DNA of 64,000 nt, from assembly GCA_008534395.1 (NCBI GenBank), contig SHMQ01000002.1, positions 74,310-138,309 on the forward strand. Reading direction: 5' to 3'. Under the pieces are notes generated by a model. It saw only the letters and a program-made list of their open reading frames with translations, was not told the origin of the DNA and did not search any database. The DNA comes from Candidatus Acidulodesulfobacterium acidiphilum. Its GTDB lineage: Bacteria > SZUA-79 > Acidulodesulfobacterales > Acidulodesulfobacteraceae. Within the stretch, counting starts at the first letter, position 1. Every line of letters begins with the position of its first letter. The translations under genes and the position numbers were made by a program. Of this stretch, positions 34,097-42,589 are shown piece by piece.

Positions 34097-34918
34097 TTAT
34101 TTATTGATTTTTATAAAATGTTTAACGAATAAGCTGACTAATTCGTTAAAATCCTTTAAATTTCCTGACGAAACCATATCGGTTAAACCCTTAATTGTTG
34201 GGAATACTTTTTTACCTGGCGGCGTAATATATGAAATAAACGACGGTGTTAAATTCATTGTAGATATATTTGAATAACCGTTTTGTTTTAACATAAACAC
34301 AAGCTGATTTTGTAGTTGTGTCGAAAACAGAGATTGGGTGACCATAAAACTGTCGCCACTTATCGGATTGCCAGCCACTATGAAAGAGCCACAGGCATAA
34401 GTTGCATAATTGTTTTCTATATGATAATCACAATGGTATTCAAAATCATTATGGTTTAAGCAATAATTATTTAAAATTTTAAGGGCTTTAAACTTATTTT
34501 TACTAACATTTTCTCTAGCTAAAATTAGCGATTTAAGATATAAAGCAGATTTTAAAGCCTCTTTATATCTTTGTAAATTTTGTGTTTGATGTGTATCAAT
34601 ATAATAATTAATTTTTTTTATTTCTGTGTTTACGTAGTTTAAAGCTATAGATATCATAAAAGCTCTATAATTTATCCAAGCAAGTAATTGATAAGTTTTA
34701 TATCGTAAGGCTCTGTTTCCACCGGTTATAATATACTTTTTAAATGCAGGTAAAAGATTAGTTTTAAGACCTACACTTTTTACAAAATAATGATTGGTGG
34801 AGAAAAAAGTAACGTGTGGATAAGGTCTATTACTAGTTTTAATACTATATTGAAACGCTTGAGCAGCCATCGGTATTAATAATACCGCTAAAATTAAACT
34901 TAAAATTAATTTTTTCAT
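34097..34918 (-). CDS. Secreted paralogue family protein A
   Basis: Signal peptide (LILSLILAVLLIPMAAQA). The whole protein aligns with the one at 36785-37774 but lacks its central repeat-like part. The C-terminal 90 residues (LFSTQLQNQLVFMLKQNGYS, then GLTDMVSSGNLKDFNEL and LFVKHFIKINK) are almost identical in 35759-36772 and 36785-37774. Paired cysteines precede this domain (NNYCLNH, YACGSF). No known family; periplasmic or surface location inferred. Confidence 0.55.
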   Translation of the reverse strand: MKKLILSLILAVLLIPMAAQAFQYSIKTSNRPYPHVTFFSTNHYFVKSVGLKTNLLPAFKKYIITGGNRALRYKTYQLLAWINYRAFMISIALNYVNTEIKKINYYIDTHQTQNLQRYKEALKSALYLKSLILARENVSKNKFKALKILNNYCLNHNDFEYHCDYHIENNYATYACGSFIVAGNPISGDSFMVTQSLFSTQLQNQLVFMLKQNGYSNISTMNLTPSFISYITPPGKKVFPTIKGLTDMVSSGNLKDFNELVSLFVKHFIKINK

Positions 34919-34934
34919 GATTGCACCTTTTTAT

Positions 34935-35747
34935 TTATTTATCTTTTTCTAATATATTTAGCAATTCTCTTTGATATTTTGTATTCTTTCGTTTAAGAAT
35001 ACTACCTAAATATGAAAAAACACCAAAAATTTGTTGGCGTAAAACTTGCAAAGCTGTTGGCGAAGAAGTTTGTTTTGTTCCAGAAAGATATTTTGTTCCA
35101 TCACCTTCAGTAAAAGTTTTGTATTTAAAACGAACTGGATATCTCGATAAACAAGTTATGTTTGGATTTATATTTTTATCAGTTAGCAAAACTAAAGCAG
35201 TTCTATATTCTGTTTTAACTACAGCCGTATACAAAGCCGTTTCATAATGTTGCCCTTGACTATTTATATTATTATATATATTATTTAACGTTAATAATCT
35301 TTTGACAAAATTGGCGAGAGCTCTTCCATGATAGACCATAGACACTGGAATAAAATTATCTATTGGACCACTATAAAATCCTTGATATCTATAAAAATAA
35401 ATTTTACATATCGGCTGTTCTGTTTTTTGTTTTACTATTTTATTATTTTTAAACAAATATTGATAATATATACATCCTTCACCTGGTTTTTGGTATTTTC
35501 CGCCTTTTACAAAATTCATTTGTCTGATTAAAAACATAATAGAAGGACTGCCCCTATAATTTCTTAAAAGTTCTCTTAAATCGTGCATTGAAAAATGTTT
35601 ATGCTTTGTAAATACTAGATAAGATAAAACTTTTAATTCTCCAGATAAAACAGGTTTTGAGACTATTTTGTTAACGGAGACCGCATTGGCTGAAACCGTA
35701 AAACCTAAAATTAAAATTAATGCTACAAAAATACTTATTTTTTTCAT
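34935..35747 (-). CDS. Secreted hypothetical protein (270 aa)
   Basis: Signal peptide nearly identical to that of the next gene (MKKISIFVALILILGF), but the mature part is unrelated to the paralogue family. It contains GCIYYQYLF and PICKIYFYRYQGF with cysteines and a basic C-terminus. The shared leader and signal with different body suggest recombination among operon genes. Function unknown. Confidence 0.5.
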   Translation of the reverse strand: MKKISIFVALILILGFTVSANAVSVNKIVSKPVLSGELKVLSYLVFTKHKHFSMHDLRELLRNYRGSPSIMFLIRQMNFVKGGKYQKPGEGCIYYQYLFKNNKIVKQKTEQPICKIYFYRYQGFYSGPIDNFIPVSMVYHGRALANFVKRLLTLNNIYNNINSQGQHYETALYTAVVKTEYRTALVLLTDKNINPNITCLSRYPVRFKYKTFTEGDGTKYLSGTKQTSSPTALQVLRQQIFGVFSYLGSILKRKNTKYQRELLNILEKDK

Positions 35748-35758
35748 GATTATTCACC

Positions 35759-36772
35759 TTATTTATTGATTTTTATAAAATGTTTAACGAACAAATTAAC
35801 CAATTCGTTAAAATCTTTTAAATTTCCTGTTGCAACCATATTGGTTAGTCCCTGGATTGTATTTAATACATATCTATCGAATGGTTTTTCATTTTCTATT
35901 ATATTAGAAAACTTTGGTTTATATGGTTCTGTAATATATGATACAAACGCAGTTGTGAGATTCATTGTTGAAGCATTTGAAAAACCGTTTTGTTTTAACA
36001 TAAACACAAGCTGGTTTTGCAATTGTGTTGAAAATAGAGTTTTGGTAATTATAAAATCATCAGGAGCATTGAAAGGAACAGTCAGCATAAAAGAACCGCT
36101 CGTATAAATGGTATATCCCATACCATTATTAGTATAGGTTGTATCATTATAACCAACTGAACAGTTATTATGTCTTAAACAATAATTATTCATAATATTA
36201 ATTGCCTTATATCTATTGTTGCCTAATAATTCTTTTTCTTTTGCTATTGCTAATAACACTTTCCCCCTTTTTGCCGCTAATATTTTTTGTTCATCTAATT
36301 TTGCTAATGAAAATAATGGCGAATATTTAACATAATAATTGTGAAATTTTTTATTATCTTTTATAAGTTTCATAAAATAAGAGAACATATTTAGAGTATA
36401 AGACAATCCATAAGAAGTTGCTTTATTTGTTATTTTTAAATTGGGAACAACATTTTCAAAAAAGTTTTGTATTTCGGCTTTTTTTACCCAAAAAAAGGAA
36501 CCATTAGGATAAAAATAATTATACATATACGAAGCCAAAATTTCCTCATATTTTATTGGATATTCTCTGTTTGGATGTTCCAACATTTTTTTTGCCATAC
36601 TATAAGAAAGTTTATGTTTTACTGACAAACAACCCCCTGTGTAATACTTAGTCGTGTAATGATGTTTACTAAGTATCGGAAATTGTATAGGTTTATAATG
36701 ATAAGAAGCAAAAGATTGACTTGCAAAACCTAAAATTAAAATTAATGCTATTAAAATACTTATTTTTTTCAT
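35759..36772 (-). CDS. Secreted paralogue family protein B
   Basis: 337 aa, signal peptide MKKISILIALILILGFASQS. The N-terminal half is specific to this member; the C-terminal 110 residues are shared with A and C (LFSTQLQNQLVFMLKQNGFS, NLTTAFVSYIT). Conserved cysteines around NNYCLRHNNC suggest disulfides. Confidence 0.55.
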   Translation of the reverse strand: MKKISILIALILILGFASQSFASYHYKPIQFPILSKHHYTTKYYTGGCLSVKHKLSYSMAKKMLEHPNREYPIKYEEILASYMYNYFYPNGSFFWVKKAEIQNFFENVVPNLKITNKATSYGLSYTLNMFSYFMKLIKDNKKFHNYYVKYSPLFSLAKLDEQKILAAKRGKVLLAIAKEKELLGNNRYKAINIMNNYCLRHNNCSVGYNDTTYTNNGMGYTIYTSGSFMLTVPFNAPDDFIITKTLFSTQLQNQLVFMLKQNGFSNASTMNLTTAFVSYITEPYKPKFSNIIENEKPFDRYVLNTIQGLTNMVATGNLKDFNELVNLFVKHFIKINK

Positions 36773-36784
36773 GATTATTCACCT

Positions 36785-37774
36785 TTATTTATTTATTTTT
36801 ATAAAATGTTTAACGAATAAGCTGACTAATTCGTTAAAATCCTTTAAATTACCTGACGAAACCATATCGGTCAAACCCTGAATTCTAGATAATACTTCTT
36901 TGCCTGGCGGCGTAATATATGATACAAATGAAGTTGTAAGGTTCATTGTTGATGCGTTTGAATAACCGTTTTGTTTTAACATAAACACAAGCTGGTTTTG
37001 CAATTGTGTTGAAAATAGAGATTGTGTAATCATAAAATTGTTGCCACTTGTCGGATCACCAGAGACCACAAAAGACCCATAATAATAAGTATAATATCCA
37101 TTTTGATCGTGTTTATAGCCCTTAACTTCACAACCATTATGTCTTGAACAATAATTATTTATAATAGCAATTGCTTTATATCTATTATTACCTAATTTCG
37201 CTTTAAATTTTTGTTCATCTAATTTATTTTTTCTTATTAAATATTCAATAGTTTTTTCTACTTTAATAACTGGTAAATGTTTTATTATTGAAGGTTGTAA
37301 AGCAACAGATTCTTTAATATATTTTAAACCTTGTCTATATTTTTTTTCGCGTGCTAATTTTATACCTTTAAAATAAATAGAAATAGCTTTTTGTCTCGCT
37401 AAAATTTTTGATTTAAGATATAAAGCTTTTTTTAAAAAATATTTTGCTTTTGCCGAATTATTTATTTTTTTAATATCTGTATTAATATAATATAAAGCAG
37501 CTTTTGTCATATAAGATTTATAATTTATAAAAGCAAGCATTTGTAAAGCTTTATATTGTAAAATTTTGTTATTACTATTTCTAGCGTCTGCTTTTATAAT
37601 AGGTAAAATGTTAATATTAATGCCTGCTCCCTTGACCATATAACCATTTGTAGAGAAAAACACAACATGAGGATAAGGTTTATTGTTAATCTTAGCCTTA
37701 TATTGAAACGCTTGAGCAGTTATCGGTATCAATAATACCGATAAAACTAATAAACTTAAAATTATTTTTTTCAT
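36785..37774 (-). CDS. Secreted paralogue family protein C
   Basis: 329 aa, signal peptide ending AQA. Aligns end to end with A, with an extra middle part (about 105-190) that looks TPR-like (GIKLAREKKYRQGLKYIKES). The C-terminal domain is the shared one. At DNA level the 3' ends of A, B and C are nearly identical, so they are recent duplications or are kept alike by gene conversion. Confidence 0.55.
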   Translation of the reverse strand: MKKIILSLLVLSVLLIPITAQAFQYKAKINNKPYPHVVFFSTNGYMVKGAGININILPIIKADARNSNNKILQYKALQMLAFINYKSYMTKAALYYINTDIKKINNSAKAKYFLKKALYLKSKILARQKAISIYFKGIKLAREKKYRQGLKYIKESVALQPSIIKHLPVIKVEKTIEYLIRKNKLDEQKFKAKLGNNRYKAIAIINNYCSRHNGCEVKGYKHDQNGYYTYYYGSFVVSGDPTSGNNFMITQSLFSTQLQNQLVFMLKQNGYSNASTMNLTTSFVSYITPPGKEVLSRIQGLTDMVSSGNLKDFNELVSLFVKHFIKINK

Positions 37775-37819
37775 TTTTAATTACCTCTAATTTTAGCAAG
37801 GTTAGCTTGCTATAATATA

Positions 37820-38098
37820 CTAAAATTTTGAAAGCTGAGCAAGTTTTTTATTAATATTTTGCGTTGAAATTTTCTTTTGTATTTGCTCATTTAATTGCTT
37901 TTGTCTTTTTTCGGCTCTTTTCTTATATACTTTTTTACCGGTAAATTGATAATTAAACTCATTCCAATCCCTAGAAAAAGCAATACTTTGCTTTTTGACA
38001 ATAGCGTGTTGTTTATGTTGTTGATTTTCTATATAAAAAAATATCAAGATTAAAACCGGAATAAACAATAATAATATTTTGAACCATGAACTTTTCAT
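37820..38098 (-). CDS. Membrane-anchored small protein, paralogue of 43691-43981
   Basis: 92 aa: an N-terminal membrane anchor (ILLLFIPVLILIFFYI) then a charged helical part. The motif FSRDWNEFNYQFTGKK is matched by FNRDWNNFNANFYGSKK at 43691-43981. The anchor and coiled character suggest a periplasm-facing scaffold. Unknown family. Confidence 0.5.
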   Translation of the reverse strand: MKSSWFKILLLFIPVLILIFFYIENQQHKQHAIVKKQSIAFSRDWNEFNYQFTGKKVYKKRAEKRQKQLNEQIQKKISTQNINKKLAQLSKF

Positions 38099-38115
38099 AA
38101 TTTGCCACCTCTATT

Positions 38116-38994
38116 CTATAATAGACCGCTTGTTAACATATCCGAGGCAATATCGTTTTTAATGCCATCGACCCAATTAACGGCTCTATCCCTTGTAGTA
38201 TTTGAACTATAATCGCTATTTTTTCCGTATCCGATAGTAATTATATCGTTTTGACCGGCAAAATCAGCCTGAGGATTAAACCAGTCTAAACCGCCCCATG
38301 ATAATTTAGGTGACCCCTCAAGCGATAAGAAAACGCCGCCGCATTTAATATTTTTGCCGTATAAAACGCAGCTATGACTTTTTATTTCTCTTTTAATTTC
38401 TTTAAAAGAACTTTTTAACCTTTTATTTTGGTGCATAATTGCGGCTAGCAAAGAGGCTTCCGTATAAGCATAAAAAGCGTTTACCGATATATTATCGACG
38501 GAACCGCCAATATTGTTATTTAAATCGTCAAAAGTTTGAGCTATAATTAATCCATAAGTTGCGGCACATATCATATAGTTTTTAACTTTTCTTTGATTTA
38601 ATATTTTTGTTTTCATTCCTAGTTCCTGCGAATTATTCATATATTGTAAAGCGTAGGTATCTATTACCTGAACACCTGAATAATCTTTTCTGACTCCAGT
38701 CACAAAAGAGCTTAAAGTTTTAGGATTTGTAACTAAACCGCATTTTTCAAAAAAAGGAACTGTTTGCTCTAATCTTGACAAATAAGGTAAATAAAGAGAA
38801 TATATAGCTAAAGTTTTTGTAAATTCTGCTTTATTTGTCATAGCCCTTTTTTGGTCTAAAGCTTGTTTTTCGGCAACTGATAAATCGGAATTTGCGGAAA
38901 CCCCTACCGACATCGCAAACGCTCTGCTATCTATTATTGCTAACAAAAATAAAACAACAAAACTTGATATAATTAATATTTTTTTTATCATCAT
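38116..38994 (-). CDS. Secreted protein (292 aa)
   Basis: ATG at 38994 with AGGT upstream is preferred to 39060. A signal peptide ends near RAFA-MSV. The mature part has an N-terminal helical half and a C-terminal half with cysteines (SHSCVLYGKNIKCGG) and SLEGSPKLSWGGLDWF. Size and position suggest a principal product of the operon. No family recognised. Confidence 0.5.
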   Translation of the reverse strand: MMIKKILIISSFVVLFLLAIIDSRAFAMSVGVSANSDLSVAEKQALDQKRAMTNKAEFTKTLAIYSLYLPYLSRLEQTVPFFEKCGLVTNPKTLSSFVTGVRKDYSGVQVIDTYALQYMNNSQELGMKTKILNQRKVKNYMICAATYGLIIAQTFDDLNNNIGGSVDNISVNAFYAYTEASLLAAIMHQNKRLKSSFKEIKREIKSHSCVLYGKNIKCGGVFLSLEGSPKLSWGGLDWFNPQADFAGQNDIITIGYGKNSDYSSNTTRDRAVNWVDGIKNDIASDMLTSGLL

Positions 38995-39005
38995 TTTTTT
39001 ACCTA

Positions 39006-39179
39006 TTATATTATTAATGCTAAAATAATCAAAAATGCTGACGAAGCCATAATTACCCAACCATCACACGATATTGAAAATCTTGAATAATTAGAATAAT
39101 TATAAGGTGCAATCAATGAATTAAATATATGTGAATAATTATAAGGCGTAATCAATGAATTAAATATATGCATTATCAT
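39006..39179 (-). CDS. Small protein with internal duplication (57 aa)
   Basis: ATG at 39179 behind AGAGGT. Two tandem copies of HIFNSLI[TA]PYNYS come from a 45-bp direct repeat at about 39102-39170. A C-terminal membrane segment (MASSAFLIILALII) follows. Overlaps the upstream gene by 20 bases; co-translated with the secreted-protein operon. Confidence 0.5.
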   Translation of the reverse strand: MIMHIFNSLITPYNYSHIFNSLIAPYNYSNYSRFSISCDGWVIMASSAFLIILALII

Positions 39180-39414
39180 TATTTACCTCTTGACGATTGC
39201 CAGCCTTTAATTTTTTAACAAAATCAATGTAAGATTTTTTACTTATTTTTTTATCTTTAATTGACTTTTGTAAGATTTCTATTTGTTTTTTTATAGATAT
39301 TTTTTTGTCAATCATTAACTTTATTTCGTCTTGAAAAGATTCCAGAAAATTTTCATTTGACGTTAAAATATCTATCTCTTTTTTAATCTTTTCTTTTACT
39401 TTTTTGATATTCAT
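39160..39414 (-). CDS. Hypothetical 84-aa helical protein
   Basis: First gene under control region copy B, with an AGGTGAACA ribosome site. Lysine/glutamate-rich, probably coiled coil (VKEKIKKEIDILTSNENF). It holds the same position in its operon as the 65-aa gene at 27798 in the other. No sequence likeness to that protein was seen. Confidence 0.5.
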   Translation of the reverse strand: MNIKKVKEKIKKEIDILTSNENFLESFQDEIKLMIDKKISIKKQIEILQKSIKDKKISKKSYIDFVKKLKAGNRQEVNNDNAYI

Positions 39415-39418
39415 TATT

Positions 39419-39696
39419 GTTCACCTTTTAATCAATTTTTTGTTTTGTTTCTATATATAGTATACAATTAAAAAGCCTGCGACCCCTTTTATCATTTAAT
39501 GTTGCGGGTTTTTTAGAAATTTTAAACGGAATTACGCGGGTTTGAGGGGTGTAAATTAGGCCTATCATAGCGCAATCATTTGCGTTTGAGGTAGTTTTTT
39601 TTAATGTTTTGCCGGAAATGATAGAAAAAAAGGCTATGATAAAGATAATGACACTTTAGTGCGTAGTGTGTGCAAATTCAATAGGCGTAAGCCTTA
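39419..39696 (-). repeat. 278-bp control region, inverted repeat copy B
   Basis: Reverse complement of 27515-27792 with two mismatches. It heads the secreted-protein operon. The identical leader implies the two converging operons are expressed under the same signal. Confidence 0.9.
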
Positions 39697-39699
39697 TTT

Positions 39700-40203
39700 T
39701 TAATAAACAGCGCTTAAACTTTTTAAAAAATCTTTATAATCAACTTTTCTATCATCTAATAAATTTAGTATTTCGATTTTGTTAACAATTTTTGCCATAT
39801 TAAATATTCTAGTCTCAATTTCTTGAAAAATATTTTGTTCTAAATCGGCTCTTAAGATTTCGTAAAAACCTCCAAGAATGTTATAACAATCAAGCTGAAA
39901 TACTAAATCTTTATTGTCAAAATTATATGTTATAAAGCTGTTATCCAAAGTCTGTAAAATTTTAACAGGTTCTGTTTTAAGCAGTCTAAAATTTATTATT
40001 GATTCTTCTACTTTTTCTAAAATATTTTTAAATAAATATTCAGATTCAATTGTAAAACCTTGAGCAACCTTTTTTTCTTGTTGTTCCGATAAAAATTTCA
40101 TAAAAATTAATGTTAATAAACAATTTTTTTCGCAGGGCTCGTCAAAATTAATTTCGCTTTTTACTTCTTTTAAAATTTTTAAAATAGCTTTTTTATTTTT
40201 CAT
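39700..40203 (-). CDS. Hypothetical 167-aa protein
   Basis: ATG at 40203 with GAGGTGG upstream. Helical, with two cysteines early (PCEKNCLL). Its promoter is a copy of that of the primase gene, so it may be expressed with replication. It ends inside the start of control region B. No family recognised. Confidence 0.5.
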   Translation of the reverse strand: MKNKKAILKILKEVKSEINFDEPCEKNCLLTLIFMKFLSEQQEKKVAQGFTIESEYLFKNILEKVEESIINFRLLKTEPVKILQTLDNSFITYNFDNKDLVFQLDCYNILGGFYEILRADLEQNIFQEIETRIFNMAKIVNKIEILNLLDDRKVDYKDFLKSLSAVY

Positions 40204-40236
40204 TTTTTCCACCTCAATATAAAGTTTTTTAATGAA

Positions 40237-40264
40237 ATATTAATACACAAAAAAAATAAGTCAA
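40237..40264 (-). promoter_or_regulatory. Promoter, copy of primase promoter
   Basis: TTGACT, 16 bases, TAATAT on the minus strand. The stretch from TTTGACTT to TTTCATTAAAAAA matches the primase promoter region at 23595-23637 with few differences. Confidence 0.6.
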
Positions 40265-40290
40265 ATTAAAAACCTATAAACTCAACAATA

Positions 40291-40875
40291 TCAAAGGATT
40301 GCTGTTTTATATCTTTCACTAAACTTTAAAACTTTTAAAACGTAATGGTGGACATTATCCGTAGGATTTGTGGATGTCGGCAGATGTTTTGTTTTCAAAA
40401 AATAAAGGGCGGCGTTATAACCGGCGTTATAACCGGCTATAGCATAAGCAATTTGAGAAAAATTTTTTAAAAGAAAGCTTAAATATTCAATACCTATTCT
40501 AATATTTAATTTTTTATTGTTAATCAATTCTTCACATGAAAAGTTTTTATGCGTAATAAATAAAGCCGTTGCCGGTTCTATTTGCATTATACCGCAAGCC
40601 CCTGCCGGAGATTTTAAATATCTGCCGTTATTGCTCTCTTCCTTTATGATTCCTTTCACTAAGGCAGGGCTTACTTTATAAATTTTAGAGTAATATTTAA
40701 TATAGTTATTAACGTTATTTTTACAAGCCTTTAATAAAACATTTTTATATTGATTTAAAGAAATAATTTTTAATGTAAATATAGTTTTTATAGGCTTTTG
40801 TTTATTATTGCTTTTAAAAAATAAACCGTTAAATAATAATATTGCCGTTATTGTAATGATTATGTATTTTGTCAT
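40291..40875 (-). CDS. Lytic transglycosylase (VirB1/SLT-like)
   Basis: A 194-aa SLT-domain protein with an N-terminal anchor or signal (YIIITITAILLFNGLFF). The catalytic Glu is in GIIKEESNNG, followed by SPAGACGIMQIEPATA and YAIAGYNAGYNAAL, the typical SLT motifs. It cuts peptidoglycan to let a transfer or secretion structure pass. A terminator for upstream genes lies before it; the ribosome site is weak. Confidence 0.88.
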   Translation of the reverse strand: MTKYIIITITAILLFNGLFFKSNNKQKPIKTIFTLKIISLNQYKNVLLKACKNNVNNYIKYYSKIYKVSPALVKGIIKEESNNGRYLKSPAGACGIMQIEPATALFITHKNFSCEELINNKKLNIRIGIEYLSFLLKNFSQIAYAIAGYNAGYNAALYFLKTKHLPTSTNPTDNVHHYVLKVLKFSERYKTAIL

Positions 40876-40881
40876 GATAAT

Positions 40882-40912
40882 AAAAAAGCCCAATAAATAT
40901 CATTGGGCTTTA
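40882..40912 (-). terminator. Terminator upstream of transglycosylase gene
   Basis: AAGCCCAATG/ATTGGGCTTTTTT on the minus strand. Confidence 0.75.
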
Positions 40913-40963
40913 AATAATAGTTTTTGTTATTCTAGATTTTAAAAACCTGTCGTAAGTGCTGAA

Positions 40964-41031
40964 AGCGCGCTAGCGTAAGTGCTAACGAGCCGGCGGGCGC
41001 CGTCTCTAGCGCTCGCCAAGGCTTAAATGAG
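40964..41031 (+). repeat. GC-rich dispersed repeat, copy 2
   Basis: Contains GAGCCGGCGGGCGCCGTCTC followed by AGCGCTCGCCAAGGCTTAAA. Matches 49109-49155 directly and 24921-24961 inverted. Confidence 0.7.
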
Positions 41032-41111
41032 CAAAACAATCTGACTTTTTATAGGTTCAGCAGGAAATTTTATGGGAGATAATGGAAATCCAAATAGTAT
41101 ATAAATCTTTT

Positions 41112-41345
41112 TTACTTAAATCCAATACCGAAATCGTTAAAATCTGAACCGGAAGGATTACCATAGGTATCTATCCCATTTATAGTAGGTAAACCATTAG
41201 CGGGATTTACTCCGTGTTCAGTATTATCATTATCTTCAAAAGTGCTATTATTTTCGGTAGATTTTGAGCTATTTTTTATACTCAAAATTCCTATTATTAC
41301 CAACACCAATATGGGAATCGTAATAAATAATATTGAACCTATCAT
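41112..41345 (-). CDS. Small membrane protein with polar tail (77 aa)
   Basis: ATG behind GGAGG. N-terminal membrane helix (ILFITIPILVLVIIGIL), then a disordered, Asn/Gly-rich tail (NPANGLPTINGIDTYGNPSG). Same layout as 41728-41967 and 42133-42387. Confidence 0.5.
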   Translation of the reverse strand: MIGSILFITIPILVLVIIGILSIKNSSKSTENNSTFEDNDNTEHGVNPANGLPTINGIDTYGNPSGSDFNDFGIGFK

Positions 41346-41428
41346 TTTTTTATCCTCCTTAATTTTATATTTTATTAATTTAATTGTAAATCAGTTTTTA
41401 ATATAACTTGATATTTATAATTAATTTA

Positions 41429-41644
41429 TTAAATTAAATACACTAAAATTAAAACTAACACACTAAAACCATTAAACATTAAATTAACATCAAAATCATT
41501 ATTTTTTATCTTACTTAATCTTATTTTAACCCAACCTTTATTTTTAGCTAAACCCCAATTTTTTATCGGTTTATAAACTATTCCTGCCGGAGTCCAAATA
41601 TCCAACATTAAATGGGTTATTCCAACTATTAACCCCTGTATCAA
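41429..41644 (-). pseudogene. DUF457/YdjM-like fragment
   Basis: THLMLDIWTPAGIVYKPI resembles the HxxxD-T-P-x-G signature of DUF457 (YdjM) membrane hydrolases. Only the C-terminal part remains: no ATG is found, only TTG at 41644, and the expected N-terminal membrane half is missing. The upstream sequence shares ATTTAGCACACA with the control regions, suggesting a recombination break. Confidence 0.45.
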
Positions 41645-41727
41645 AATATATAATAAAAATTTATGTGAAGTTTAAAGCTTGTGTTTATGGATTTAGCACA
41701 CATGCCAGGCAATAGTTAAGATAATGT

Positions 41728-41967
41728 TTAGTCATCATCGTGATTCATTGAAATAGGACAACCAATTGACATTGAGACTGGATCTGTAGTTCCCATTAGC
41801 TTATTCTTTTTTTTATCATCATCATAACCTGTAATTTTAATATTACCTTCAAGGATTTCTATTAATAGTATTAAAAACACTATTAATACAATAGCGCCAA
41901 TAGATAAAAGTATCCATAAAGGCAATGTTAAAATATTATTTAAAAAACCGTGATCATATATTGACAT
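41728..41967 (-). CDS. Small membrane protein with acidic tail (79 aa)
   Basis: ATG behind AGGAGGTG. Membrane helix at about 15-38, then a charged tail ending SIGCPISMNHDDD. Unknown family. Confidence 0.5.
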   Translation of the reverse strand: MSIYDHGFLNNILTLPLWILLSIGAIVLIVFLILLIEILEGNIKITGYDDDKKKNKLMGTTDPVSMSIGCPISMNHDDD

Positions 41968-42000
41968 TTTATTAACACCTCCTAAATTAAATATATTAAA

Positions 42001-42137
42001 AAGTTAGCATTGAAATTGTTCTAATCACAGTTAAATTTTGTAGTCTATATATTTATAGTTTTATTAAAGTTTGACTACTAACCGACTATATAAATAAAAA
42101 CTACGAGCATGGACAGATATTAAAATAGATATTTAAA
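42001..42137 (-). pseudogene. Remnant copy of the 43691-43981 gene
   Basis: Closely matches 43845-43981 (for example AGTTAGCATTGAAATTGTTC and AAACTACGAGCATG) but with changes that remove the start and reading frame. It is a decayed 5' end of a duplicated gene. Confidence 0.7.
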
Positions 42138-42387
42138 TATAATCATCTGAAGATATTTCTGTACTATCCCTACTAACATAAGAATAATCATAGTTATAAC
42201 TATTAAACGGATGATCGTCGTCGTCTTCACTATAATCTACATTAAAAGGACTTTTATTATAATCTACTTTGCTATTATAATAATGTAGCATTTCTCCATT
42301 TTTTTTAGCAAAATAATTTTTTATTCTACCAATAAGTCCGAGTCCTATCATAATTATACCTAATATTATAATTATTGTATTTACCAT
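42133..42387 (-). CDS. Small membrane protein with acidic tail (84 aa)
   Basis: ATG behind AGAGGT. N-terminal membrane helix (IIIILGIIMIGLGLIG) and an acidic, Tyr/Ser-rich tail (DYSEDDDDHPFNSYNYDYS). Unknown family; third of this architecture in a row. Confidence 0.5.
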   Translation of the reverse strand: MVNTIIIILGIIMIGLGLIGRIKNYFAKKNGEMLHYYNSKVDYNKSPFNVDYSEDDDDHPFNSYNYDYSYVSRDSTEISSDDYI

Positions 42388-42589
42388 TTTATTTACCTCT
42401 TAAAACTTCAGTTATAATACATAATTAAAATAAACACGCCAAAAAACATTAAATTATAGGCTTGGGTTACGAAAATTAAAAGCGCCGTTGCTAATTATCT
42501 AGTCGTCGCTTTTTTCCTAGTCACTCATTAACCTAATTTCTTTATACAACCAAAAATTACAAAAGTCAAGTTATACATAATTTTTTAAC

